56,904 bases of DNA from Candidatus Firestoneibacteriota bacterium (GCA_026388015.1 JAPLKO010000064.1:1-56904); one strand, 5' to 3'. Shown: positions 1-9,090, counted from the first letter of the stretch. The notes: generated from the letters alone by a model not told the origin. Numbers and translations are program-made.

Positions 1-140
1 TAAGGAACTATTGTCGCTAGTCCCTTGGAGGCCATTACTGTAGTTAGCGCTGCCGTCAATGTTGTCTTGCCGTGATCTACGTGACCAATTGTACCGACAT
101 TTACATGCGGCTTTGTTCTTTCAAATTTTGCTTTACCCAT
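1..140 (-). CDS. tuf: Elongation factor Tu, N-terminal part (runs off window)
   Basis: Translating the minus strand from the ATG at 140 gives 46 residues typical of EF-Tu, including the GTPase P-loop [10 protein letters not shown] around residues 19-28. EF-Tu carries aminoacyl-tRNA to the ribosome in the cytoplasm. A strong ribosome binding site (GGGAGGAG) lies just upstream. Only the start is present; the gene continues past position 1. tRNA-Thr lies about 45 nt upstream on the same strand, an arrangement known from other bacteria (tRNA-tufB operons), so both probably share the promoter at 320-348. Confidence 0.97.
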   Translation of the reverse strand, partial: MGKAKFERTKPHVNVGTIGHVDHGKTTLTAALTTVMASKGLATIVP

Positions 141-185
141 CGTTCGCTCCTCCCATATAATATTTTTGCTTTTGATAATTTTCAA

Positions 186-259
186 AGCCCACGATCGGGA
201 TTGAACCGATGACCTCATCCTTACCAAGGATGTGCTCTAGCCAACTGAGCTACATGGGC
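186..259 (-). tRNA. tRNA-Thr (GGT)
   Basis: Cloverleaf on the minus strand: acceptor GCCCATG pairs with CGTGGGC, anticodon stem CATCC/GGATG encloses loop TTGGTAA, so the anticodon is GGT (threonine). The T-arm has GGTTCAATCC. No CCA is encoded after the discriminator, unlike the tRNA-Ile2 and tRNA-Ser genes in this window. It sits between a consensus promoter and tuf. Confidence 0.95.
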
Positions 260-319
260 AAAAATAAACCCAATTTATACAAATACAAAAACTCCGTAAA
301 TTATAGTTACGGAAACAAT

Positions 320-348
320 ATAATATCATTTTTGCACTGATGTGTCAA
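320..348 (-). promoter_or_regulatory. sigma70 promoter for tRNA-Thr / tuf
   Basis: Minus strand: -35 TTGACA (343-348), 17-nt spacer, -10 TATTAT (320-325). The start would be near 313, about 54 nt before tRNA-Thr. A short hairpin (CCGTAA/TTACGG) lies in the leader. Confidence 0.75.
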
Positions 349-431
349 TATTATTAAGTTTCTACAAACATTTTATTACGGAAAACCATCAAGGCTTATG
401 AGTGTTTCCAAAATACACGAATACGCTTATC

Positions 432-1673
432 TTATATGACGTTTTCAGGCTTGAAGGAGTTCTTGGCTGTCTCAATTATTACTTTTAGTGGCACATTTTT
501 TGTTAATGATATTCTTTTACAATCATCATATTCCGGAGATATACTCACAATCTTCCCGTAGGCCCTGCCAGTTTTTATTCGCACTGCCCCCCACTTTGTT
601 TTTATACTTACAACTTTCTTTTCGAGCTTTATCCTGCTTACGGGATAAAATCTTATTCCAAAGGTGGCGGTTTCCAAAAAAATAATTTTGCAAATTTTAT
701 TTATGAGACTTTTTACGCACATAACTTCAACTTTTACTGCCGGTCTATTTTTCTTCATTTGAATTGAAGAGAAAAAAACATCCAGCGCTCCCGCCTTAAA
801 AAGTTTTTCCATTAGGGTATCATAGACCACGGGCAGAGTATCGTCAACATTTGTTTCGAGCATAATTATTTCGTCCTTTAAAGATTCCTCTGAATTTGCC
901 CCTACAATAATCCTCAGCACATTGGGAATGGCAGGAAAATCTCTCTCGCCCGCGCCATATCCGGTGCTTTTAATTTTAAACATACCGGAATCAAAAGGGC
1001 TGACAGAAGTAAAGGCACTCTTTCCTTTCACTCCTCCGGTCAACACTCTTAGGATGGCAGCCCCCGTCGGAGTTACAAGCTCAAAAGGTACTGAAGAAAA
1101 ATATACCGGCATTCCTTTTAGTATTTCAACTGTAGCCGGCGCCGGATTTGAAAGAAGACCGTGAGAGGTTTCGATCTTTCCTGTTCCACCGATATTTATC
1201 GCAGAGCTGACTACATTATTTACACCCAGCTCCTTCAAAGCTACAAGCGTCCCCACCACATCAACTATTGTATCGGGATTGCCCAGCTCGTGAAAATGAA
1301 CGGTCTTTAAACTTTCATGATGAACTTCCGCTTCTGCCCGGGCTATCACCTGAAAGATCTCACGAGTTTTATCTTTTACTTCTTTTTCAAGTTTTGCAGC
1401 TTTAATAAAAGCATCTATCTCTATATATTTAGCGTGCTCGTGATGATGATTATTGTGGCGCTCTACATTGACTGTTATTTTTGTTGCACCAAGGCCTTGT
1501 CTTACTGTTTTTTTCGCCAGTATGCTCACGCCCTTCAGTTTAAGATCTCCTATTGTATTCTTTATTTTTTGCAAAGAAGCGCCGGCGTCCACGCAAGCAC
1601 CAAGAAGCATATCCCCAGAGATTCCGGACGAACAATCAAAATAAGCTGTATGTTTTTTCATGCTAGAATCCAT
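432..1673 (-). CDS. larC: LarC, nickel pincer cofactor (NPN) biosynthesis protein
   Basis: A 413-residue protein of the LarC/DUF111 family. The N-terminus reads YFDCSSGISGDMLLGA, the family signature, and a His-rich stretch (His73, His76-80) matches the metal-binding segment. LarC inserts nickel into the pincer cofactor of LarA-type racemases, using CTP. In Lactiplantibacillus larC is read through a programmed frameshift; here it is one continuous frame. Met5 (MKKHTAYF, ATG at 1661) is an alternative start that fits the family better, and neither start has a clear ribosome site. No larA, larB or larE is in the window. It follows the DUF116 gene closely on the same strand. Confidence 0.9.
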   Translation of the reverse strand: MDSSMKKHTAYFDCSSGISGDMLLGACVDAGASLQKIKNTIGDLKLKGVSILAKKTVRQGLGATKITVNVERHNNHHHEHAKYIEIDAFIKAAKLEKEVKDKTREIFQVIARAEAEVHHESLKTVHFHELGNPDTIVDVVGTLVALKELGVNNVVSSAINIGGTGKIETSHGLLSNPAPATVEILKGMPVYFSSVPFELVTPTGAAILRVLTGGVKGKSAFTSVSPFDSGMFKIKSTGYGAGERDFPAIPNVLRIIVGANSEESLKDEIIMLETNVDDTLPVVYDTLMEKLFKAGALDVFFSSIQMKKNRPAVKVEVMCVKSLINKICKIIFLETATFGIRFYPVSRIKLEKKVVSIKTKWGAVRIKTGRAYGKIVSISPEYDDCKRISLTKNVPLKVIIETAKNSFKPENVI

Positions 1674-1699
1674 AATTTCTTTATCATTTTTCCTTTTTT

Positions 1700-2446
1700 T
1701 TACCGTTCGATCAGCGCTTTTATAGCGGCCGACAACTCTGAAATATTCGCCCTTGTATTAAGGCACGGTCCTTCGGGTCTTTCATTTACAATACCTATAA
1801 TTTCACAGGCAGGTACATCAAAAATACCGCTGACAAGCTCCCGCTCGCAGGCTACGGCAATTATTACTTTCGGTTTATTTTTTTTCACAAGTTCTCTGGC
1901 CTGGCTTCCTCCTGTTACAACCGAGGCCCTTACACCAGCATTTGCAATAATTTCTTTAATGGCTTTAACATCGCACTTTCCGCAAGAGACACAATTTTCA
2001 ATATTATTTGTCACATTGTTTTTACAGCCGTTATTCTGTAGACACCTGGGCAGAAGTACGAGTATCTCCTCGGCCTTAATTTTTATTTTTTTGATGCTAA
2101 CCAGCTCTGCATCAAGAGCAATGTAAGATCTCTCATATTCCTCTTTTTTTCCGATAAGTTTTGCAAAAACACTTCCCGCGCGGAAAAGAACCACAGAGAG
2201 ATACCTGTTGATGCGGAGAGGCAGGACTATACTTTTTTTAAAGACGAGCGCAAATTGATTAAGAATAAGATTAACAAAGGCCGTAAGAAAAAAAAACAAA
2301 AGAAGCGTAAGGATTGTTAAGAGCGCTTTGTTTTCACGCAGAACCAGCACCAGGACACCGGTGCAACAGCTGAGCAAAACTGCGGAAAATAATAACATGC
2401 CTGAAGCCAAGGCAGCAGAGGCTCTATTAGACGTCGTCTGGGACAT
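1700..2446 (-). CDS. DUF116 membrane-anchored, cysteine-rich protein
   Basis: 248 residues. Two hydrophobic segments (about 12-36 and 42-66) anchor the N-terminus. The rest is a DUF116 domain with clustered cysteines at 135, 141, 152, 155 and 158 (CVSCGKC) plus 200, 214 and 228, suggesting a metal or Fe-S site. DUF116 has no established function that I know of. A ribosome site AGAGGA precedes the ATG. It sits between apt and larC on the same strand, possibly in one transcript. Confidence 0.8.
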   Translation of the reverse strand: MSQTTSNRASAALASGMLLFSAVLLSCCTGVLVLVLRENKALLTILTLLLFFFLTAFVNLILNQFALVFKKSIVLPLRINRYLSVVLFRAGSVFAKLIGKKEEYERSYIALDAELVSIKKIKIKAEEILVLLPRCLQNNGCKNNVTNNIENCVSCGKCDVKAIKEIIANAGVRASVVTGGSQARELVKKNKPKVIIAVACERELVSGIFDVPACEIIGIVNERPEGPCLNTRANISELSAAIKALIER

Positions 2447-2491
2447 TTTTTCCTCTGTATAAACTCTGCGGCATTTTTCTCATTATTTCTC

Positions 2492-3007
2492 CTAATACTT
2501 AATATGAGAACTTATGTTGTATCTTTTAAGTTTAGAGCGGCCGTTAAGAAAGGAAAGTTCCATTAAAAATGCCAGAGATTTAACCGTCCCGCCAAGTTTT
2601 TCAACAAGTTTGGTCACCGCTTCGGCAGTCCCGCCCGTAGCAAGCACGTCATCTATAATCAGTACTCTGTCCCCTTTTTTTATGGCGTCCCGGTGAATCT
2701 CAAGCTTGTCTTTGCCGTATTCAAGAGAAAATGACTGACTTATGGTCTTTCTCGGTAATTTACCGGGTTTTCTTACGGGTACAAAACCGGCTTTGAGCTT
2801 TAGAGCCACCGGAACACCAAATAAAAAGCCCCTTGACTCCATGGCCACGACTTTATTTATTTTAGATTTTTTAAACCGGCTGACCCACATATCTATTACC
2901 TGCTGGAGCGCTTTCGGATTCATAAGCAGCGGCGTAATATCTTTGAAAACTATTCCTTTTTTCGGAAAATCTGAAACATCCTTAATGTGTTTTTTGATGT
3001 TTTCCAC
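2492..3007 (-). CDS. apt: Adenine phosphoribosyltransferase
   Basis: 171 residues, normal length for Apt. It converts adenine and PRPP to AMP in purine salvage. The PRPP-binding motif VLIIDDVLATGGTA spans residues 115-128, and the N-terminal FPKKGIVFKDITPLL is typical. The gene has a strong ribosome site (AAAGGAGGT) and follows the DUF47/pit pair on the same strand with an 11-nt gap. Confidence 0.95.
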   Translation of the reverse strand: MENIKKHIKDVSDFPKKGIVFKDITPLLMNPKALQQVIDMWVSRFKKSKINKVVAMESRGFLFGVPVALKLKAGFVPVRKPGKLPRKTISQSFSLEYGKDKLEIHRDAIKKGDRVLIIDDVLATGGTAEAVTKLVEKLGGTVKSLAFLMELSFLNGRSKLKRYNISSHIKY

Positions 3008-3018
3008 AAAAACCTCCT

Positions 3019-3621
3019 TTAGGTCATTTTAACCACAATTCCGGATATTACATTTGCAACCTGATCCACTCTATCCCCTGCATTACTTAAGTGTCTGTAG
3101 ATTTCTCTGGTTTTCAGCATACAGATTACATCGTCGCCATTAAACAATTCTTTTATGGCATCCCGGTAAACCAGCTCTATCTCGTTTTCCAGTTTTTTGG
3201 CCCGAAGCGCATGCTCGCTGGCAATGCTGGGATTTTCCTTAAGCCGCCCTACAGCATCCTTAATTTCCAATGTAGCTTTAACCAGCAAACCAACCATTTT
3301 AACAAGATGTTCGCTGGTTTTAATTTCCAGAAGCTGCATTTCGTCAACAGTGCTTTTCGCGTAATCAATAATATCATCAATTTCTCTCGAAAGTTCAAAC
3401 AAATCTTCCCTGTCAATAGGTGTTGCAAATGTTTTATTCAATTCATCTATCAGTGTCCGCCTTATACTATCGGCCTCCCTCTCTAAATCAAAAACGTTCT
3501 TGACAAGAGCCTCCGCGGGATTCTTCATATACTCCTCGAGCGCTTGCATTCCTTCGAGAGTTTTAGCTGCTTGTTCTGAAAGTATTTTAAAAAAATCTAT
3601 TTTTTTTCTAAAAAATGCCAT
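3019..3621 (-). CDS. DUF47 / PhoU-like Pit accessory protein
   Basis: 200 residues, helical, of the DUF47 (PhoU-related) family. It carries acidic metal-binding-type stretches such as EREADSIRR (about 48-56) and ELSREIDDIIDYAKS. These proteins are commonly encoded next to PiT phosphate transporters and are thought to modulate them. Here it lies directly downstream of pit with a gap of about 20 nt, so the two are probably co-transcribed. Confidence 0.88.
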   Translation of the reverse strand: MAFFRKKIDFFKILSEQAAKTLEGMQALEEYMKNPAEALVKNVFDLEREADSIRRTLIDELNKTFATPIDREDLFELSREIDDIIDYAKSTVDEMQLLEIKTSEHLVKMVGLLVKATLEIKDAVGRLKENPSIASEHALRAKKLENEIELVYRDAIKELFNGDDVICMLKTREIYRHLSNAGDRVDQVANVISGIVVKMT

Positions 3622-3640
3622 CTCTCTTCACCTTCCTAAA

Positions 3641-4627
3641 TCACGGATTAATGTACATTATACCATAATAAAAAAGAATAGCAATAAGTCCTGAAAAAGG
3701 CACCGTAAGAAACCAGGACAAAAGAATGTCAGTTACAACGCCCCATCTGACCCTATTTATTCCGGCACTACTGCCGGCTCCTACTATAGAAGAAGACACT
3801 ACATGTGTGGTCGAAACAGGACTTCCTATTAATGCGGCGGAGAATATTACAAGAGCAGAGGAAATTTGAATACCAAAACCGTGCACGGGTTGGACCTTGA
3901 ACACCTTGGATCCAAGGGTCTTCATTACTCTCATCCCGCCTGTAAAAACACCAAGAGCCAGAGCCAAAGAACAAAGTATCATCACCCACAGGGGAATTAA
4001 AAAAACACTCTGTGTTCCGCAGATAATAAGCCCTATTACAATAATACCCATGGATTTCTGCGCATCGTTTCCGCCGTGGCTCAGGGCAAGAAACATTGAG
4101 GCCGGCACCTGCATATACTTAAACACCTTATTCGCCTTTGGCGTGGCATTTTTGCCTAGATAAAACAACAGCTTCATCACCAGAAAATTAATTAAAAATC
4201 CGAGAAGCGGAGAAACAAGAAGGACACCAAGAATTTTGACAACTTCAGAATAATTTATTGCTTTGATTCCTACGGAGATGGCAACTGCACCGGTTATTCC
4301 GCCAAGAAGCGCGTGAGAAGAACTTGAAGGATAACCCAACACTTGCGTAATAATATTCCAGCTTATTGCTCCGAGTACCGCAGCATAAAGAATATTTAGA
4401 TTGATAACAGAAGGATCCACAAGTCCGCTGCCTATTGTTTTTGCCACCGCAGTTCCCACTATAAAAGGACCTGCAAATTCAAATACTGCGGCAAGAAAAA
4501 GCGCGGAACCCAAAGACATAGACCTTGAAGACACCATAGCGGCGACAATGTTTCCTGAATCATTCATACCGTTAATATAATCATAGACAATAACTACGAC
4601 TATCAGAATTATCAACGCTAAACTCAC
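3641..4627 (-). CDS. pit: PiT family inorganic phosphate transporter
   Basis: 328 residues with about ten hydrophobic segments. The two family signatures are present: DYINGMNDSGN near residue 16 and SHGGNDAQKSMG near residue 182. PiT proteins import phosphate, usually as a metal-phosphate or cation symport, across the inner membrane. Translation starts at GTG in a GTGA overlap with the tsaD stop codon, implying translational coupling. Its partner DUF47 protein follows downstream. Confidence 0.93.
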   Translation of the reverse strand: MSLALIILIVVVIVYDYINGMNDSGNIVAAMVSSRSMSLGSALFLAAVFEFAGPFIVGTAVAKTIGSGLVDPSVINLNILYAAVLGAISWNIITQVLGYPSSSSHALLGGITGAVAISVGIKAINYSEVVKILGVLLVSPLLGFLINFLVMKLLFYLGKNATPKANKVFKYMQVPASMFLALSHGGNDAQKSMGIIVIGLIICGTQSVFLIPLWVMILCSLALALGVFTGGMRVMKTLGSKVFKVQPVHGFGIQISSALVIFSAALIGSPVSTTHVVSSSIVGAGSSAGINRVRWGVVTDILLSWFLTVPFSGLIAILFYYGIMYINP

Positions 4628-5625
4628 AGAGTTAAACCGGGGTCGGCATTTAGGCTATAATTAGAATATTCTTTTTTTAGGAATTTAAAATATCCGGCGG
4701 CAGCTATCATAGCTCCGTTGTCAGTGCAAAGCGCTATTGATGGGAAAAATATTTCTATTCCCTCTTCTTTTCCCCTTTTAACAAACTCCCCGCGAATTGT
4801 TTTATTCGCAATTACACCTCCGCCAAGAACTACTCTTTTAATCTTATACTTGGCGGCGACTGCCAGGGTTTTGTTTAAGAGAGCCGCAATAACGGCATCC
4901 TGAAAACCGGCGCAAAGCGCGCCTGAGTCTATTTTTGCATTATTTTTTTTACAGTTTAAAACAGCTGTCTTAAGACCGGAAAAAGAAAAATCAAAACTAC
5001 CGTCCTTCATTACGGCTTCAGGAAATTTGTACCCCAGTTCTGAACCTTTTGCAAGTTTTTCTACTTTAGGCCCGCCGGGATACCCGAGATCCAGGAGTTT
5101 TGCCACCTTATCAAAGGCTTCACCCACGGCATCATCCCTTGTTTTTCCAATAATAGCATACTTGCCATATTCTTTTACAAGTACAAGCTCCGTGTGTCCG
5201 CCTGAAACAATAAGAGCTAAAAAAGGAAAATGAGGCTTTTCCCCTTCAAGGAGAGTTGAGAAGATATGACCTTCAAGATGGTTTATCCCGAGCAGGGGCT
5301 TTTTATGTACATAAGCTATTGCCTTGGCCACTTCTATGCCTATTAATATTGATCCTACAAGGCCGGGACCATACGTCACTGCCACCCCGTCCGTATCTTT
5401 AAGCTGAAGGCCGGATATCTTTAAGGCCTCAGAAACAACTATATATATATTTTCAAGATGGCTTCTTGAGGCAAGTTCGGGCACGACTCCGCCAAATTCA
5501 CTGTGTATTTGTATTTGGGAGGAGATAACGCTGGAAAGAATTTTCTCACCGTTTTTAACAAGGGCAACACCCGTATCATCACAGGAGGTTTCTATGCCTA
5601 GTATTATTATTTCACGCTTTGACAA
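4624..5625 (-). CDS. tsaD: tRNA N6-adenosine threonylcarbamoyltransferase TsaD
   Basis: 333 residues. TsaD transfers the threonylcarbamoyl group to A37 of tRNAs that read ANN codons. The metal-binding motif HLEGH is present near residues 112-116, and the N-terminus reads ILGIETSCDDTG as in the family. The gene overlaps the end of serS by 14 nt and the start of pit by 4 nt, so serS-tsaD-pit is a tightly packed unit. Confidence 0.96.
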   Translation of the reverse strand: MSKREIIILGIETSCDDTGVALVKNGEKILSSVISSQIQIHSEFGGVVPELASRSHLENIYIVVSEALKISGLQLKDTDGVAVTYGPGLVGSILIGIEVAKAIAYVHKKPLLGINHLEGHIFSTLLEGEKPHFPFLALIVSGGHTELVLVKEYGKYAIIGKTRDDAVGEAFDKVAKLLDLGYPGGPKVEKLAKGSELGYKFPEAVMKDGSFDFSFSGLKTAVLNCKKNNAKIDSGALCAGFQDAVIAALLNKTLAVAAKYKIKRVVLGGGVIANKTIRGEFVKRGKEEGIEIFFPSIALCTDNGAMIAAAGYFKFLKKEYSNYSLNADPGLTL

Positions 5626-6892
5626 CGGATATTTTCTCCATCCCGCCCATATATGGCCTTAGCGCCTCGGGAATAACAATATCACCGTTTTCCTGCTGTC
5701 CGTTCTCAATAAGCGCTGCCATGGTTCTTCCTACTGCAAGACCGGATCCGTTTAAGGTATGCACAAATTCTAATTTTCCCGTTGCCTTTCGTTTAAACTT
5801 AATATTGGCTCTTCTGGCCTGGAAATCAGTACAATTGCTGCAGGAAGATATTTCTTTATACATATTTAAACCCGGCATCCACACTTCGATATCATAAGTC
5901 TTTGCAGAGGCAAAACCCATATCTCCCGTGCAAAGTTGAATAACGCGGTACGGCAGGTTTAATTTTTTAAGTATTTCTTCAGCTTGAAACAGTATACTTT
6001 CAAGCTCTATAAAGGAACTTTCGGGATTGGCAAATTTAAACAGCTCTACTTTGTCAAACTGATGGACACGAATCAAGCCTTTCAGGTCCTTTCCGTAAGA
6101 ACCAGCCTCTCGTCTAAAACAAGACGAAAAAGAAGCATACTTTAGGGGAAGTTCTTCTTCTTTGAGAACCTCATCTCTATGCATATTTGTTAGGGGAACT
6201 TCCGCAGTCGGAATAAGGTACAAGTCGTCTTCCGCGCATTTGTAAAGTTCGTCTGCGAATTTTGGCAACTGTCCGCTGGACTGCATCGATTTTCCGTTAA
6301 CAAGAAAGGGCGGGTATATCTCCGTAAAACCTGCTGCAACGTGCGTGTCAAGCATAAAACCAATAAGAGCTCTTTCGAGTTTTGCTCCGGCATTTTTTAA
6401 TATTACAAATCTAGAAGCGGATACTTTAACCGCCTTTTCAAATTCCATTATATCCTGCTGTTCTCCCAGCTCCCAGTGAGGCTTGGGTTTGAAGGTATAC
6501 TTTGGAAGCTCCCCTACAGTTTTTACCAGAGGATTGGCTTTTTCATCTGTGCCAACAGGAACACTCTTATCGGGAATGTTTGGAAGAACGAGAAGGGCTT
6601 CGTTTAGTTTTGCATCAACTGCGGATAATTCCTTGTCAAGTTCAGCAATCCGGACATTAAGCTTTCCGACTTCCGCCATTTGACCTGCGGCATCTTTTTT
6701 TTCGCGTTTAAGTTTCCCTATCTCTTCGGATTGTTTGTTCTTTGCAGATTTGAGCGCTTCAACTTCCTGAATTATTTTCCGGCGGGTTTCATCGATTGAA
6801 ATTATTGCCGCGATATTTGCCGTAAAATTTCTGCTTTTCAGGGCTGTTTCTACAAGTTCTTTATTCTCTCTTATTAGTTTTAAATCAAGCAT
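5612..6892 (-). CDS. serS: Seryl-tRNA synthetase
   Basis: 426 residues, standard length. The N-terminal coiled-coil arm that grips the long variable arm of tRNA-Ser spans roughly 25-110. The class II catalytic core follows, with motif 2 around FRREAGSYGKDLKGLIRVHQF and motif 3 ending NGSGLAVGRTMAALIEN. The ATG is preceded by GGGAAGGG. The leader contains a hairpin (6946-6985). Three serine tRNA genes also lie in this window. Confidence 0.97.
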   Translation of the reverse strand: MLDLKLIRENKELVETALKSRNFTANIAAIISIDETRRKIIQEVEALKSAKNKQSEEIGKLKREKKDAAGQMAEVGKLNVRIAELDKELSAVDAKLNEALLVLPNIPDKSVPVGTDEKANPLVKTVGELPKYTFKPKPHWELGEQQDIMEFEKAVKVSASRFVILKNAGAKLERALIGFMLDTHVAAGFTEIYPPFLVNGKSMQSSGQLPKFADELYKCAEDDLYLIPTAEVPLTNMHRDEVLKEEELPLKYASFSSCFRREAGSYGKDLKGLIRVHQFDKVELFKFANPESSFIELESILFQAEEILKKLNLPYRVIQLCTGDMGFASAKTYDIEVWMPGLNMYKEISSCSNCTDFQARRANIKFKRKATGKLEFVHTLNGSGLAVGRTMAALIENGQQENGDIVIPEALRPYMGGMEKISVVKA

Positions 6893-6945
6893 GCGAGCCC
6901 TTCCCCGGTCACATCCAAATCCTCATATGGAATCCTCTAAAGCAT

Positions 6946-6985
6946 AAAGACCGCCAAGCATTCCCTTTATCCCTTGTTGGTCTTT
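6946..6985 (-). promoter_or_regulatory. Hairpin in the serS leader
   Basis: AAAGACC (6946-6952) pairs with GGTCTTT (6979-6985), and inside it CAAG pairs with CTTG after a 2x2 internal loop. It lies between the probable promoter near 7010-7030 and the serS start. It lacks the T-box antiterminator consensus, so any regulatory role is only a possibility. Confidence 0.4.
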
Positions 6986-7042
6986 GGTTTAGTTACTTTT
7001 ATTATATTAGATATCAGTAATTAACAATCTGCTATTTTTTCA

Positions 7043-7119
7043 TGGTGGGCCCTGTAGGACTTGAACCTACGACCAACGGATTATGAGTCCGACGCTCTAA
7101 CCAACTGAGCTAAGGGCCC
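7043..7119 (-). tRNA. tRNA-Ile2 (CAT, expected to be lysidine-modified)
   Basis: Minus-strand cloverleaf: acceptor GGGCCCT/AGGGCCC, anticodon loop CTCATAA, T-arm GTAGG/CCTAC, encoded CCA. The anticodon CAT could be Met, but the overall sequence and the ACTCATAAT loop context match bacterial tRNA-Ile2 rather than elongator or initiator tRNA-Met. This tRNA needs TilS to modify C34; tilS is not in the window. The outermost pair of the anticodon stem is a T-T mismatch. Confidence 0.85.
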
Positions 7120-7137
7120 GTTTTTACGGCGAATATG

Positions 7138-7166
7138 ATTATATCAGAATATGGATAGCATGACAA
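7138..7166 (-). promoter_or_regulatory. sigma70 promoter for tRNA-Ile2
   Basis: Minus strand: -35 TTGTCA (7161-7166), 17-nt spacer, -10 TATAAT (7138-7143). The start would be about 12 nt before the tRNA 5' end. Confidence 0.75.
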
Positions 7167-7227
7167 TAGGTTTTTTGGACAGAAAAAAGGGTAAAATGAC
7201 ACGGGCAAAGCAATTTTCTTTACGAAA

Positions 7228-8181
7228 TTATTTTCCGACTATTGACGGTGTAACAAAGATAACGAGTTCAGACTCCCTTTTTTGAGTTTCTACGGACTTA
7301 AACAAAACTCCAATAATTGGGAGGTCGCTTAATATTGGGACACCTGTCTCCCGTTTAATTTCCTCTGTTTGAAGAAGCCCTCCTATGACTATAGTTCCTC
7401 CTTTTTTTACGTATATCGCGGTGTCCGCCCAGCGGGTCTTCATGGCGGGAACTACAAAGCCGTTATAACTTACACCCGCCGATGCATCTAAATTGCTAAC
7501 CTCTACTCTAATAAGGCAGTTAATATTATCAAGGGCGTCTGCAGTCGGCTCTATATCAAGTTTTACGCCATAGGTCTTCCAGTCTACGCTTGTATATGCG
7601 CTGCTTTGGTTTCCGGATTGATGAAGAACAGGAATCTCTCCGCCGGCGAGAAATTTTGCTTTTGAACCGGAAATAGTCAGGAGTCTTGGTTTTGCCAGTA
7701 CCTTCGCATAACCATTTTTAACAAGCAGATTAAGATTCATCTGTACCTTTTTCAGGCGTTCAAAGTCGGAAAGCTGAAACAACGGAGGAAGGGTTTTTTC
7801 TGCCGCGCTTAAAGCACCCAATGCTTCTTCCCAGTTAATACCGAAGCTATTATTATTATCCTTGCCTATCTCCATAACTTGCGCATTTACCTCAATCATC
7901 GTTTTTTCTATATTTGAAGCAAGTACGATTACCTGACTCGTAACCTGATTGCCTTCTTTATCCCATATTATGAGTGAAGTTGAGCCGCCTGCTTTGCCGA
8001 TTAAAAGCAGTTCTTTCTCTGATACCGATTTTACATCCGCAACAAGAGGATTGCCGACGGCTATCTTTTTGGGAGCATCTACTGTTAATATCTTTGACTC
8101 ACCGATAGTTATCTGTATTTTTTCTTCGGCGGATAAAATACCGCAGATTAAGAAAGCAAGCACTATTTTTTTTATTTGCAT
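7228..8181 (-). CDS. cpaC: CpaC-like secretin of a Flp/Tad pilus (short form)
   Basis: 317 residues with a signal peptide (about 1-18). Residues 24-90 resemble the pilus-assembly N-terminal domain found in CpaC/RcpA; residues about 130-315 form the secretin domain, with the VPILSDLPIIGVLF signature and a C-terminus ending ELVIFVTPSIV. Secretins form the outer-membrane pore for pilus or type II export. It is shorter than many CpaC proteins. It follows cpaB by 8 nt, but the motor, prepilin and other tad genes are not in the window. Confidence 0.85.
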   Translation of the reverse strand: MQIKKIVLAFLICGILSAEEKIQITIGESKILTVDAPKKIAVGNPLVADVKSVSEKELLLIGKAGGSTSLIIWDKEGNQVTSQVIVLASNIEKTMIEVNAQVMEIGKDNNNSFGINWEEALGALSAAEKTLPPLFQLSDFERLKKVQMNLNLLVKNGYAKVLAKPRLLTISGSKAKFLAGGEIPVLHQSGNQSSAYTSVDWKTYGVKLDIEPTADALDNINCLIRVEVSNLDASAGVSYNGFVVPAMKTRWADTAIYVKKGGTIVIGGLLQTEEIKRETGVPILSDLPIIGVLFKSVETQKRESELVIFVTPSIVGK

Positions 8182-8189
8182 ATGTCCAC

Positions 8190-8987
8190 CTATTTTTTTA
8201 GAGGTACTTTTTCACCTTCTGTACCTCGAATTATTTCCAGAAAAGGAACTTCAGGCGCCGGCTTTATCGCCTCGCGCTGTTGATTTCTTAATACATTACC
8301 AAAACTTGTAGTGCGCAGACTTGCCATCTTATCATCTCCCGGATTACGGAGAGAAAGTTTCAATTTCCCTTTGTTCTCCGCAAAAGCCAATATCTCCGCA
8401 TCAGAAGGCTCCAGCACCAAAACTACAGTATTTCCTGAAGTAACTACCGGAAACACTTTTTCTTCTGTTCTCTTGACAGAAGAAAAACTATCATTTATTG
8501 CAATAACCCTGGCACTTTGAATCAATGTGGCGGAATAGAAGCCCTTTCCTGTTTCTTCAAATACGCCAAGGACATCAACAACATCTCCCGGTTTTAAAAA
8601 GCTTCCCACGGAAGAATCAACTTCCAGGTTTATTGCGACAGCTCTATAACCTATAGGCACAATTGAAGAAAGATTTTCGGCTATTACGGTTATTTTATTT
8701 GCCAGAATTTGCTCTCCCGCGGCTATACCGGCTACCGCAATTGTCCCTATTGCTTGTTCAACCTTGCGAACGGCTCCCGGTTGAATGTACATTTCCGGTA
8801 TTTCTTCTGTTTTCAGATGAGTCAAAGTTAACGCGGCGCCGGCGGGAATATATCTGGAGGCAAGCAGTACTTTATTTTGTGCCCCTTTCGCCGCCAGCTC
8901 TTTTTCTTTATTTGAAAAATACGCAAAAATTAACAAGGCCCCAATAGAAGAAAGGAATACTGCGATTATTAGATTTTTGTTTTTCAT
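8190..8987 (-). CDS. cpaB: CpaB/RcpC Flp pilus assembly protein
   Basis: 265 residues with an N-terminal membrane anchor (about 5-25), followed by an SAF domain (about 42-105, ASRYIPAGAALTLTHLK) and the RcpC/CpaB domain. CpaB acts in the periplasm with the CpaC secretin in Tad pilus assembly. The gene directly precedes cpaC and the two are surely co-transcribed. Confidence 0.88.
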   Translation of the reverse strand: MKNKNLIIAVFLSSIGALLIFAYFSNKEKELAAKGAQNKVLLASRYIPAGAALTLTHLKTEEIPEMYIQPGAVRKVEQAIGTIAVAGIAAGEQILANKITVIAENLSSIVPIGYRAVAINLEVDSSVGSFLKPGDVVDVLGVFEETGKGFYSATLIQSARVIAINDSFSSVKRTEEKVFPVVTSGNTVVLVLEPSDAEILAFAENKGKLKLSLRNPGDDKMASLRTTSFGNVLRNQQREAIKPAPEVPFLEIIRGTEGEKVPLKK

Positions 8988-9090
8988 AAAGCCCCCTCGA
9001 GCTAATATTTAATGATTTTATCAACATTGTGGGGTTTATTCAAGACTTTATTTTAATAAGATTAAATATTAAGAAGGGGTGGTTTGGTAA

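Noticed and set aside
1317-2126. A 269-codon plus-strand frame opposite larC and DUF116
   Set aside because: Antisense to two real genes; the hydrophobic translation comes from their codon use.
6893-7042. T-box riboswitch upstream of serS
   Set aside because: The conserved antiterminator sequence and a terminator are not present.
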